Program-made: the position numbers and the translations under genes
The notes under the pieces: generated by a model
Told to the model about the DNA's origin: nothing
Databases searched by the model: none
What the model saw: the letters and a program-made list of their open reading frames with translations, nothing else
Part shown: positions 36,768-49,300 of the stretch, piece after piece
Numbering within the stretch: the first letter of the stretch is position 1
Layout: the number at the start of each line of letters is the position of its first letter
Source: Cylicocyclus nassatus
Lineage: Eukaryota; Nematoda; Chromadorea; Rhabditida; Strongylidae
DNA: 64,000 nt
NCBI GenBank assembly: GCA_958299035.1
Contig: CATQJL010000316.1
Span: 91,844,443-91,908,442 of the forward strand
Direction: 5' to 3'

Positions 36768-39700
36768 TGTTTTCACCTTTTGTTGTGTTGTTGTCTGCTT
36801 TCGCTCATGCAAAGTTCTCTTACCATTTCCGTTGTTGTACAGAGGCATAGTCTTGAGAACTTGTGCAAATGAATTCTAAGGGTCGATTATGTACTTTCTA
36901 AACTCCAGCATTCTGTGCTGTTCGCAGTGTCCGAGGTATCGTCATTACATTCCTTTGTTTATCGTACATTTTTTCACGTTTCGTTGTAATAAAATTGTCA
37001 TAATCCTAATTCCACAAGTACATCGCTGCCTCATCGCTCATGAAAACAGCGTAAGCGAGAGAACATTTTCGCGACGCATGGAAAATAGGTCGATTAATCG
37101 GCAATGATGACATGTAGGTAGCAGAAAGGATAACCGCTTTCTTAGGTCACAGGATTGGAATCGATAGCGGCGCATCAGAGTACATTTACAAATCTCTCCA
37201 ACATTGAAAAAGTAGGTGACCGGCAAGTGAATTGATAATTAGGCCATCAGAGAAAAGGGAGAGAGCCAACTGCTACTTTACGCGTTACTGGGTTTTGAAA
37301 TGCAAGGCTTGGCTAAGGGGTTACATACAGGTCAATTTCCACAACTGAGCTTTTCACTCTTTTTTTACGAGACACATCAATACCGAGAAGAAAAATGGAA
37401 ATAATGCATCTTTCATTAATCATTCTTATCAAAAGTAAAACAGAGGATAGTAGGTTTTTCACGAGTATCAAGCACACGTCATAGTTGATCCACTTGATCC
37501 ACTTGACCCACTTGATCCCCTTCACTATTGGTCGAAATAGCGAACTGAACATTAGCGAAAAAAAAAAACGTCCACTTTATCCACTTGATTCGTTGATCCA
37601 CTTCGCTATTGCTCGATTTATAGTTTGACCAATAGCGAAATGATGAAGTGGATTGACTGGTTCAACTGTGGCATATGCCTTAGGATGGCAGGGAAGCTTT
37701 AGGACTTAAATTTCGACAAAAAATTTGTTTAGTGTAAGTATTGAGTGGATTATGCGGCAGATCGGTTAGAGGAAAGCAGATTGGTTAAAAAGCAAGCCGA
37801 GCACGATTTTGGGCAATCTTTGAGCTGCACCTTTTGTAAACGCTATGACATTTCCACATGCATATTCTGCTTACAGTGGACGCACTCACTTATTTATGTG
37901 TATCCGTATGGAATTTATACCTCAAATAACGAGAAAAACAAGGCGTTTGAAAAGTGGCAAATTCCACTCTTATTAAACCTTATCAACTTATTTACCCTAT
38001 CCTACCCTTCCATTTGCTCAGATGTAAACTAAATACATAGGGGAACGCAACTGCAAATCTTCTCTTTTATACTCAAGTCTTACGAAATAGCAATTTTAGC
38101 CTAGAAATGTCCAAAAACTTTCTTGCCATTCTGATAAAAGTCTCACATCCACATCATTATAGTTTAGCCTCAGGCAACGAAATAAAATGAACTAAATCAG
38201 CAGATTTTATTGATGGCTTTGGACATACCCTATCATGGACAAAATGGATCTCGTGTCGAATCAAGCCTGCTGCGTAAAATCGAATTTTGTAGGTGTGTTT
38301 TAGAAGCTTATGTCTCTCTGATAGCATTGTTTGAAAATTTGGAACCAAATAATACCTATCATCTTAGAATATTATGTTTAGTATGAGTCAGGAGCAAATT
38401 ATAAGCTATTTTGTTCTGATCACGAAATCATCGATAATGGTCATCTGAAGCAAATATACTAAGGGAAGGTTCTTGTGCGAATTTCCAAGTTTTTCAACTA
38501 TGACCTGTTTGAAGTTTACCACGTCTCTCTCATTTCGCACAACCCAACGCGCATTTGTTTCTCGTCTCAATCAGAGTTCTTTTATGATAGTGAGAATTCA
38601 GTTATAAATCCTTGCAACTCTAATCATATTGTCATTAGGCGCTAATTGCTATAGTGCGTGCGAATGGCCATTATCCCATTGTAGTCAAATTGTTGCTCTA
38701 TTCGCAAGGGGGGGGGGGGGGGAGAGAATGCCGTGAAGGGGAAGGGAGGGGGGGGGGGGGTAATGGTACGGTAATCGAATGCTGATTTATCGGCTGTGAA
38801 AAGGCTGTTGTTGTTGCAATGTGTGCATGATCGGGAGTGCTGTTTATCTCTTTCGGATATGTTGCCGGTGGATCCACAGCGGTCAAGGACAGCTGGGCTA
38901 AATGTCCCCATCGTTAGGTGTAGACAGCCAACTGCACCCGATCCGCTCCATTTTGTCTTTGAAGTCCGAGTTTGTGTTTTTGAAATTCTAGAGCAGCAGA
39001 TGCATCAATGACGATCCATTATCTTTCCAATTCCGCAACACTTCCGCTGCTCTTCCACCACTGAAGAACAATCCCTCGGGCAAGCTCAAATTCATCTATC
39101 TCTTGTGCCCAAATTAATTCAAATTTCCGAAGTTTCCGTTGACCATCACATTCCATTTCCATGCACTCTCCTCTCGTCGCAATGATTAATGCATTACCGA
39201 AAATGGGGCCAAACTACTGCGATTGTCCAGTTTTTCCGTGACGATATCGAACACAACACCGAGTTATGCAATTCTCTAATGCTTAGTTAGAAGGGGATAA
39301 TTGTGTGGGTCTGAAGATCTAGACTGTACTTTTACGAACTTAACTAGAAGAGATTCTCAGTAAACCAACAATTCTTCGTTAACCAGCGGCATTTACATTC
39401 ATGTAATCTAGAAGTGATAATTTCGTAATACTTCACAGGGTTCAAGTTCTGCTTCATTGTGGAAGAGCTAAATAAACCCTGACGGCTAAGCAAAGAGTAA
39501 TTCCTAGAAACTTGCTTATTAGGTTGTTCAGAGTACGAAATTTTGCAAGGAAAAACAGCGCGACCCTTTCTTGGGAAGAACGTACTTTTCAAAATTCACT
39601 TTTCTGACAAAGGAAAGTTTTGGTTAGCTTATTTTCTGAAGGGCAATGATTGAGGTTCCCGTATTTTTTTCACAAAGTTCCATTTCTTAGTATTGAGGTT

Positions 39701-39852
39701 GTCTCCGCGCTAGTCTCACCACATTCAAACCCAGTTTATTGTAGCCCCACAAAATCTTTTCAAGCATAGCCCGTGTTTACCTAAAACAAAAATATTTTAA
39801 TAGCGTGCAATTGATTTTTCAATTTCTCCTTCTATTGTTTCTTCGTTTGCAG
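36768..39852. other. Intergenic region with small repeats and poly-G runs
   Basis: No supported gene. At 37477-37655 the phrase GATCCACTTGATCCACTTGA recurs and a small inverted pair (CACTATTGGTC against GACCAATAGCG) is present. Poly-G runs of 15 and 13 bases lie at 38708-38722 and 38748-38760. A 95-codon open frame at 37745-38032 has no homology I recognise. Confidence 0.4.
36988..36993 (+). terminator. Poly(A) signal of collagen 1
   Basis: AATAAA 221 bases after the stop codon of the first collagen gene, in a T-rich 3' region. Confidence 0.5.
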
Positions 39853-40587
39853 TGCGGTATACTTCTTTTTCAGGAAGTTGTCCAATTCTAACATCTGGGT
39901 CGCTGTCCCGTATGACCACGCCTACTCTCGTACAGGTATCTTCCAAATGTATCGCATCCCTGTCCATTTCTCTCATCATCTCCTTTACTCTATATCAATA
40001 TCATGTGCTCAAATACCTGGAGAAAGTAGGTTAGAGTGACATGAGCAGGTTTCGTCGTTTCAGTCGTTTGTGCAACTTTATTTCTTCTCATTTTCAAACT
40101 TGATACAAATTGGACTTACTGGAAAAATTTTGTCTCGTTTGGTTTACTCTATGCTCCTGATTGCAGGCAGAACGTGGCCAAGAAACTATTACGGAAAATA
40201 AGAAGAAAAGAACCGTAAGACAGATTAAACATCAAGAACAGGAGCAGAAACTTACTCGCGACTCTAACGGAAAGTAAGTGACCACTTTAGAGGCCATTGA
40301 ATAATAACTATTCTCTCAGTATAATCAAGGAGGAACCAAAGAAGAAAAAATCTACTACTTCACGTATTTGGTCATTGCTTCTCCAAGTGCTCAGTAAAAA
40401 ACCAAATTTTTATAGACGCAGCCGAAAGGTTTGTTCTTTTGCTAGATTGCTAAATTAAGTTGACATCTGAAATCATTTTTGAATCCAGGCTTCATACAAC
40501 TTCGACGATAGCTTGAGCCAAAAAGAGGAGCCGGCTAAAAAGCATTGGTGGTGGCGCACAAACAATGCAGATGGAAGGGAACGACGT
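39853..40587 (+). CDS. Unidentified small lysine/arginine-rich protein (partial model)
   Basis: Four exons chain with matching phases: 39853-39935, 40167-40273, 40320-40428 and 40489-40587, each with T-rich or CAG acceptors and GTAAGT-like donors. The product (about 129 residues seen) is very basic, with blocks such as NKKKRT, EEPKKKKS and YRRSRK, and a Trp-Trp-Trp triplet after an acidic stretch in exon 4. I do not recognise a family; nuclear localisation is only a guess from the basic blocks. The first exon needs one base from an upstream exon that I could not find. After 40587 the frame could continue into an open stretch at 41451-41652 or into 41761-41838, neither convincing. The minus strand of exon 1 is also open, so that exon is the weakest. 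Confidence 0.5.
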
Positions 40588-41782
40588 GTAAGTTTTGTCA
40601 TGAAAATTTTTTAGTTGAAAGAGAACTGAAATCGGACTATATGTATGTTACTCATTGTCAGTAGCAATTTGGATTGACTTGACGATTGACAATTTTGATT
40701 GCAATGCTGACTTAATTTTGATGCAAAAGCTGTTATATTTTCCATTTCTTTTCGTTTTTTGCCTCCGAATATTAGTCCCACAGAAAAACTATCGATAATG
40801 GGAACTGGATGATATTTTGCAGCTTTTCTTCCGCTCTCCAGTTACTGCACTATTAAATTAGTTGCTTCAGAGATTTAAAGTAAATGTCAAGGTCTTTGAA
40901 AAACCCATCATTCTATTTAACTCACATCCATCCAAAGTTTAGGACTTTGTCTCATCTTTTTGGAGTTTATCTGATAGCAGATAAGGCAAATCTCTTGTAA
41001 TCTTTTTGATCGTAAAAGGATAACAATGTATTGATGGAGTGTATTGGGTGAATTATGGGCTACCAAATTTTTGGAAGTGGCCCACATGAGTTAAAAATTT
41101 GCGATTGTGCAAATGACTTGTTTTTCTTTTAAAAAATCTTAACAAATTCAGAATTCTGTGAAGTAATTAGCTTAGCTCTGTAAAAAAATTTTTTCGAGGG
41201 CCCGCCCTTCAAAAGAAGATTTCTTCGCGACTTCTCCCTTCTCCGTATGAAATTCTTAAAACGCAGCTGCAATGTACTTGATTCGACTCTAGATGCTATA
41301 ATGTCCCGCTTGACTCGCTTTCAAATACGGGCATTTAGATTTCGGGTTTCAATAATGCGCTAATTCCTGAGTTTAAAATCGAAATCACGAATGAATGAAT
41401 CAAGAAAGAAGAGTCAAAGGGGTCTTCAGTAAGTGGCTCTAGAATTACAGATGAGTAAAGCAGGATTTCAAAGGACAGCGGAAACTAAACGGGTCAAAAA
41501 CAGGCTAATATTCACGGTCTTTGATACCGTGCTGCAAGAACAAAAGGCTAATTGCTTAACAACTGATTATCGAGAGTGCTTAACATCTGATTATCGAGAG
41601 CTTTCTCGCCCTTTTACCAAAAAGGAAGAGTCTGCAAGTGCCCTCATATTATAAGTTGCATAGGTTTCCTATGAAATTTATTGAACGGAAGTTTTTGGAA
41701 TGATACTCTGTTAACAAGCGCAGAGGGGATGAAAGCAAAACTAATGTACTATTTTTTCAGCTCTCCGCTATCCTCGCTAAAA
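40588..41782. other. Spacer before collagen 2
   Basis: A/T-rich spacer holding the likely collagen 2 promoter. A tandem 24-base duplication (GCTTAACAACTGATTATCGA and GCTTAACATCTGATTATCGA) lies at about 41552-41600 inside an open frame of uncertain meaning. The TTTTTTCAG at about 41752-41760, 22 bases before the collagen ATG, is a plausible spliced-leader trans-splice acceptor. Confidence 0.4.
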
Positions 41783-43104
41783 ATGAAGAATCCACGAAAG
41801 AGGATTTACCAGTTCGTTACCGCTCTACAGACTGCCTTTAGGTGCTGCATATTTTTTTGGAAAAATGCTTCCTGCTTTTGTGAACATATGTCGAAAAGAT
41901 TCTCCTTCCGAAAAGTGAGTGCGTAGCTGACACTGACTCATAACACGTATTTCAGTGTGCTTTCCCTCGCAATCCTCTGCTTAACTTTACCACTGATGTA
42001 CAGTAATGTGCAGTCGACTATCCAGTATGTGGAACAAGAGATGGCATTTTGTGAGGTAAATTTTTTTGCGTGTTTAGCTTGAGACTTTTTCCAGGATAGT
42101 ACTTTAGTCAGTGATGAAAATCGATCAGAAAAATTGAAAGAAAGTCCAAGAATGTTTGCTCATTTGCATCCATTGCAGCGCTCAAATCAAGAAGCTCTGA
42201 TGGAACTTGAGTACGGCAAGATGTCATCAAACAGAACGAAGCGTGGTACTTATGGTGGAGGTTTTGATGAACCCGTTACTGGCACACCTTTGGAGTCCGA
42301 ATGCCCAGGCAAGTTGAAAATTCACTCAATCAAATTACATTACTCATCCGTCATGATCCATACCGTTATAGGTTGTTGCATACCCGGTCCACCTGGTCCG
42401 CGAGGTCCTTCTGGAATTCCTGGCAAACCGGGTACTCCTGGACAAGCAGGCAAACCTGGTATGCCAGGAGCTACTCCCAATCAAACATGTCCTACAAATC
42501 TGATGCGCGAACCTCCTCCATGTAGACCTTGTCCGAAAGGACCACCAGGAATCAAAGGATGGCCAGGATTCCCCGGAGATGTTGGTCCACCAGGTCCTCC
42601 TGGAGAGGTACGATATAGACAGTAAAGTGACAAAATTTTATATTTGAGTTTTAGAAAGGCTTGGATGGTGAAGATGGAGCTCCTGGAGAACCTGGAATCA
42701 AAGGACCACCTGGCTACAAGGGAGGTCCGGGAGCGCCGGGCGATAAAGGACCAACGCCCGAAGGAGAGCTGAGAGAGGGACCACCAGGTGACGAAGGACC
42801 ACCTGGCCCAGTAGGAGCCACCGGAATGCCTGGTCTGCCTGGAAGAAACGGACTTACCGGACCACAAGGAGAACGCGGCTGGCCCGGCGTGCCCGGGGAA
42901 ACCGGCGAACCCGGTTATCCTGGACCCGAAGGCCCGATGGGTGGACAAGGACCACCCGGCGAACCTGGAGTTTGTGTCTGTCAAAATGTTGACTCCATTC
43001 TTCTCATCAACCCAGGATCACAGCCAAGGATCAACAACGACGACTATCAAACGGAGAGTTCTGCAGCGGCTCCTCAGCCCAGAGGGGGTTACGGGAAACG
43101 ATAG
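41783..43104 (+). CDS. Cuticle collagen 2 (352 aa, 5 exons)
   Basis: Exons: 41783-41841, 41956-42055, 42095-42308, 42372-42607, 42655-43104; total 1059 bases. The N-terminal basic residues (MKNPRKR) and hydrophobic span (about residues 18-36) form the signal anchor. N-R-T-K-R ending at residue 103 is a subtilisin-type processing site. Gly-X-Y blocks are split by the same cysteine interruption as collagen 1 ([11 protein letters not shown]), with a second break at [10 protein letters not shown] and a final C-V-C-Q. The tail ends Tyr-Gly-Lys-Arg-stop. Intron positions before residue 54, after Glu-Cys-Pro and after Gly-Pro-Pro-Gly correspond to those of collagen 1, so the two are related copies. 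The intron at 42309-42371 starts with GC. AATAAA lies at 43254. Confidence 0.92.
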
Positions 43105-43250
43105 TGAATGTTTAATAGCCTTGACGAGAGTTACTACTGTGTATGTGATGCAAAACGTGTACATGCCCTACATTCCTCAGTTAGAGCGACTCAGACATCC
43201 TGAAGTGTGCCTAATGTCCATTTGTTTTGTTACCATTTATACCAGACCGA

Positions 43251-43259
43251 TTTAATAAA
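43251..43259. terminator. Overlapping poly(A) signals of convergent genes
   Basis: TTTAATAAA gives AATAAA on the plus strand (43254-43259) for collagen 2 and ATTAAA on the minus strand (43256-43251) for the ion-channel gene. The two stop codons are only 235 bases apart, so one short site may serve both. Confidence 0.45.
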
Positions 43260-43339
43260 ATATGTACATTGAAACAGAAGAACGTTAAAAAACGACCCTA
43301 GAACTCGTCCACTGAGACTTCTGAGCATGCACAGTATTT

Positions 43340-46300
43340 TCAACGCCTACTGATGCAATCGTCTTGGCGTCCCTCGGTAAAGACAAAATAATACATTATG
43401 AGAAACAGCAAGAAACTTAAGGGATAGAAAACGCGGCAGAAGTTGTCCAAGTACCTAAAATGTTACGATAACGAGGGTGATACAGAAGCCAAGTGAAAAA
43501 CTACTAACCGGCCGGTTTTATGGTATCTCTGTGCTTTCTGCATCATCATATCTCGCTGATCCTCAGTCATATCAGATTTTCCCTTCAGAGCCCATTTTTT
43601 CTGCAGATGTGCTACTTTCATAATTTCATCAAACTAGTCTATTTCCCACAAACTTACAAGTTGGTTCGCTCTTTTGTCGAAACCAATGACGAAGAGAGTT
43701 TGTAGTAAAGTAAAGAATACAAATCCTGTGATGAAGCCAAACCAAAGATCGATTGCCTCAAATTTGTTAGTGCAATTCACCACTGAAAAACTTACAGTAT
43801 GCTCACCTTTAAATAGGAAACACTGGGCAGATGTTCTCTTGCACCAGCAGACTCGGTCGAAAGCGTCAGTAGTACGGTAATCGCTACGCCAATGCGTCCT
43901 TCCATAAACTCTTCCGGTAACCAGACACCAACCTTGAATAGCGGCTCCCAGATCTGTCTTTTGTACAAGGGGCTAAGGGCAAAACCATACAACGAATTTT
44001 CCCATTTTCAGCACTGTTGCTGGATCTATCGTATCTAATTATCAGAAGAAATTTACCAAAAGTTTCGTTTTGAAATTTGGCTCTTTGCTAATATTAAGAA
44101 AAACAAGGGATCCATAGACCTGCTCCCATTCTCTCGTCCTTTAGCTTCAACAACTGTTCGACCTTTAGTATTATGGTGGGTCATTTAATTCAAAGCACGT
44201 GAAAAATATTATTGAGTTGAAAGTTTAGTTACTGTAATGGCGTGTTTTGTATTTATTTATTCGTAGTGATTGTAATTCTCGTTCAAGCAAGCTAAACCTC
44301 CAAATAATAGTTCAGAATATCAGGCCGCAAGAACTCTGTTTCACGCGAAAAGACCTTGGAACCACGGTCAGTGTCAAATCAAGTAACTGTGACTTTTCTG
44401 ACTTTTCTTACGTTAAATTCCTGAATTCTAAAGTGAAGGTTCTTTACCCAAGAGAACATCAGCGCTAATGACGTTGGAATATACGTTTGTGCTATGTGAA
44501 ATCCAACATCTCGTTTGAGTCGGAACACGGCGCGAAGGCATGAGAAGGCACCTGAAGTTTAGCAGAGCTAGTAAGCAATTTTAACAGGAGTACGGTTACC
44601 TGATTTTCTAGCTTTTGTACATGTAGTTGGCTCATATCGGTCGATGTAGAGTTCCGGTAGTTTGACATCAGGATTTTTGTCGATAGCATCTGCTCTGCGA
44701 GTAAACCATTCGAATTGAACTGTCTCAACGGGGTACGCAACTGAATTTCAGCCCTAGTATCGCAAAATTTAACGCGAGAGAATTGCTTCACGCACATGAC
44801 TTGATCAGTAGATCGCAAGTTTGCTTATCGTGTGGATATTTGCACAAAATCAGGTTGCATGACGGTTTTATTTTGACCCTGAAAACATAAGCGATAACAT
44901 CTCTACAGTAAGTAGACCTTTCCAGTACCTTGTCTCATACAGTACTAAACCATCCGGAAAGATACGCATGAGGAAATTCAGAAAGGTAACCTCATGAAAT
45001 TCTGCTTCTTTGGCATTGGCAAAAAAAGGATCTGGTCGCCAGATTTTCTCGAGTATTTCTTCTTCTTTGACTAGAATTGGCTTGTCATAAGGAGTGACAA
45101 GCCGAGCATCTCTCCACGACATCATCAAGTAGATGTCCATGTCGTAGTCCTGAAAGGAAGTTTTGGTTCGAAAATGTGTTATTGTAATGTCTAAATGCAA
45201 GAAAAATCGAACGGATGGTGCAGATGGTCCGCACGAGTATCTAAGGAGCCTTCCAATTTTTTCGAACCTAAGCCATCTGCTCAGAAGTTTTTCGAACCTA
45301 TTCGGAACTCAGTAGCATATTACTAGCCAGGAAAGGTACCTTCATGGAGACGTGATTGTGCTAAAATTCTCAAAAAAGTGTGGGCTTACCATTGTCGAGG
45401 TCTGGAAATTCGACATTGACTCGATGTAGATCCCGAAACGAACAACAACTGCGCTACCCTGACGTTGAATATGTGTATCATTATTTTTTCACGTACTAAT
45501 ATCTTGTACGATCAAAGAAGTTATATCGACTTACTTGGAACACAATGGGAGCCGAGAACGGATCGTACTGATTTTTGCTGAGCACCGGAAGTATGTAACT
45601 GCCACCAAGGGTTCTAAACAAGTATGGTTACACTAGCTCCCAAGCAAAACCATTTTCAGATTCAAACGCAAAAAAAACCGCCATTGTTTTTGACAAATTA
45701 TTGTGTAGAATTCGATGAACCATCTAACAATCTACGATATCGCCTATATTTTTTGCTACACTTTACACCGCATCTATGTCGAGTAGCAGTTTCATATGCG
45801 CTTATTTGATCTCATTCAGATGTACTCCAAAAGTTTCCAGGGATGGAGGGATTGATAGACCCTTTTTTGCAATGCTTTCCGAATATTTAATGATTTACAA
45901 TTCTGACATTGAAAAAAGGTGGTATGGAGGTCAACTCTCCGAACATAATTTCTTTAGCAAGTTTGGATTTTGTAATTTTACTAGGGCAGGACCCAAAGTC
46001 GAAATCGACTTCAAATAAAATTCATGTCATCTGAAGAGCATCGAACGCTGATTCCAAAAACGTCTTTGTTTTTTCGCCAAACCCCCTTACTGAGTTATGA
46101 GTGTTTATGGGGAGAAAAATGATAGCAGAATCTTTGTAAAATCAAAGGTTATGTTCCAGCGCTCGAGTAAAGAAGTGTTGAGCACGAGTATAATAGACTT
46201 TGATGCATAAAGCGCTTTTGATATCCAACGCTGGGCCATTTGCGCAATCTTGGACGAGTTTGTTCCAGTTGGGCATTCAAATTTTTGAGCCAAAAACGCT

Positions 46301-49300
46301 CTTATGACTCAGCGTCTAGAGGCGCTTGGCGGATAACAAAGACAGTTTCAAAATCAACGTTCGATGCTCTTCAGATTGGTAACTATTTTATGCGGAAATG
46401 AAATCGGCTCCTACCCTTGTCAGATGTATGTTGTTTGGATTTTACAACGCATTTAAGACTTACCCCCCCCCCCTTCCTTGGGCAGAATACCGTCGAAGGT
46501 CCCTGCGATACCCTCATGGGCAAATTTGCCAAATGAAAGCAAAGTAGTTTTCTGCTATTCAACGCAGGAGCTAATAAAGTAAACCAAAAATTTGCTTAGA
46601 TCTCTGGTCTTGAGAAAATTGGCGGTGTAGATTCTCCGAAATTCATAGTTACACTTTTCAGAAGGTAAGCTTCTCTGTTGCTCTAATGCAGACGTTATTC
46701 TGGTTTCATTCTTCGTATCAGTGCATGATCTTACTTTGTCGACGCATTCGTTCTGCTCAGGATCTCATCTACTTCGGTGTCATTCCGTAGTTTTTCCGCG
46801 AGAGCAGTCAAGTTTACGCCAGCAGCTTCCAGTGCGGTAATATTCACACCAATTGGGCCCTCGATTTCCACACCTCAACTGCGAGATTAGGAGTTATAAT
46901 AAAAACATAAATGTAGGGTCTTCAAGTATAGGCTAATCATACGCGAAGTGGATACGTTGCGTTCGATCAAGATAGTTCGTGTTCAAAAGAGATAGCGGAC
47001 GTTCAAAGTAATATGGGATCTGAGAGCTAAAAGCTTCTTGTTTCTGCGTGCGATGTCTAGGTTGCTGCAGACGTTCTGTTAACTAACCTGCAAAACTGCT
47101 GCTGTTGAACTCGTCGATGGCTTTTGGGACATAGTCGGCACAAATACCTGGGAGGAAGAGGCCGATCTATAAGCTGTCATTATAAAATCGCCAAGTTACA
47201 GAGACTTGTGGATCTATGATACCTTCTCGAAACGATGAAGTGCATCAGAAGGAATTTTTAGCGATAGACCTTCGACGGCCTCCGCTGTTGACAGCAGAAG
47301 TGTAGGGCTTGAATAAAGGTTTGATTTTATCATACTGGTGCTGATCACCTACTGTGCTTCCTCGGTGTGAACTATTTCAATCCATTTGTAACTAGATGCG
47401 TTTCCCTTCTTCACATCACCATCGTTCTTTTCTTCATCGGTCGGACTTTCAGTGACCGAACCTGCCTACAAGCAAGTGTTACAGTTGAATAAGGTGCTCT
47501 CTAGATGAAAGATAGGTGGTACTCAACAGACCATGGTTAACTGCCATTCCTCGTCATCATCATCAAAGCTCTTTCCCGTTTTCTTCTTACTTATTGATTT
47601 CTCCTCACGTTTAGACCGGGGTGCGGCTTTATAGTGATGGCTAAGCAATGCGATTATCACAAATACTTTCATCACGACTAGAAGTGAATGAGACCGAGAT
47701 ACCCATGGCAGAGGCAAGTTATTACCTTAGTTTCGAGTGTACAAGGCGCCGAGAATAACACTCATTAACACATTGACGACAAGGCCGATTTGTCGATTAC
47801 TGCCATTTCGGACAGGAGCCTTTTTTGCTCTGCCAAACTTACGACCCACCCGTGGGTCGAATTGTTCGAAATGGTAGTCTTTTTGGGAGAAATTCAGAAC
47901 ATATCTCCGAGAATTTCCCCACAAGGGTTATCGAATGCGCTCATTACCAAAATATGATTTATTTCAGTTTTTGGCAGCAACGGTAAGGTTATGGTGGTCA
48001 TTTTGTACGAACCCAACATCATAAATTTTCATGAAAATTTGTGTATTGGGGTTATTTCACGTGATCATTATAGTGTCCACTTTGTTCACTACATTCTCAC
48101 GTGAGACTAGGGTAGCAGAACGGTAGAATTTTCGTAGAAATCAAGAAACTGATGTTAGAAGGTGGTATCAAAACTTGAGACTATCATTTACGTAATCAGC
48201 ATGCTACAAAACCTATATATGCAAAGTTCGAGCCTCCTAGGATGAAAAATGCAAAAAATCAATAAAATCAATGAAATCGATAGTTTTTTGATGGGCTAAC
48301 GTCAGCCTCTTGCCCACCCCGTATTACTCTTACATGTAAACTTGATTCTCCATAAACAGCATCATTTTACGAAGAATTTGAGCTAAAGCTTGTGCCTTAT
48401 ATATATCTACCGTATACCTACCGTAACATTACATTACAGTACCCCGTAGTAATCATGTGCCAGAACAGTAGAATTCCGTCGTAAACTGGCAAAGACAGCG
48501 CTTCATGAATCTTACGACCCACCGGTGGGTCGTATTGTCCGAAATGGCAGGATACGTACGACTCACCGGTGGGTCGTATTGTCGTCAATGTGTTAATGAG
48601 CCTTTTCTTGTAAAGTAACCCTTTTACCTATAGCTATGCTTTGACTGCAGTTCTTTCTCGACGAGTGGTCCACTTTGTGTACGGCATGATATTTGCTTTG
48701 AAATAGTGAATGCGTAAATTTCTATCTCGCTGTTGATATTGAACAGTTTGTGCCTATTTGTAACTTATTCCAAAGTCTACATGATGGCACGTCCACAGTC
48801 TACGCGAGTTTCATTTGATTCACGAGTTATGAAAAAAGTTGCAAAACTTCGTATCCAACCTAAGGTAGAGTGGAAAGAGAGCGAACAGAAAAAGAATCAA
48901 ATTTTTTGGAAGTTTATCACATTCAAGACCTTGGAATTTTCTTTGAGAAGGCACGGAGTGATGACCTCACTTTGTTAGCTGATGTTTAGTGAAGGAAAAT
49001 CATCCGTATTATTAGTTAAGAAAAATTACTAAAATCATTGAATTTGGCTAAATAATGTCAAGCAAAGCAGTATAGTTTTATTGCTAACGTAGTCCTCCTT
49101 CCTGACTCCCTTTGACTAACTTACGCGATATTTGCAGGATAGTCTCCCGGTCCATCTACGATAGCATTGTCCAATGTCCAAATCTTTTTTGTTTCTTCTG
49201 GTCTTTCATCGACCGCTCGCCATTTACCAACTTCCTCTACATTCACGATGTGATCTGCGGCTTCTTTCACCAACAGAAATGAGGTTTCTGCAAGTCAAAA

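Noticed and set aside
38642..38911. Proline-rich minus-strand frames
   Set aside because: The prolines come from poly-G runs; no start context or splice sites.
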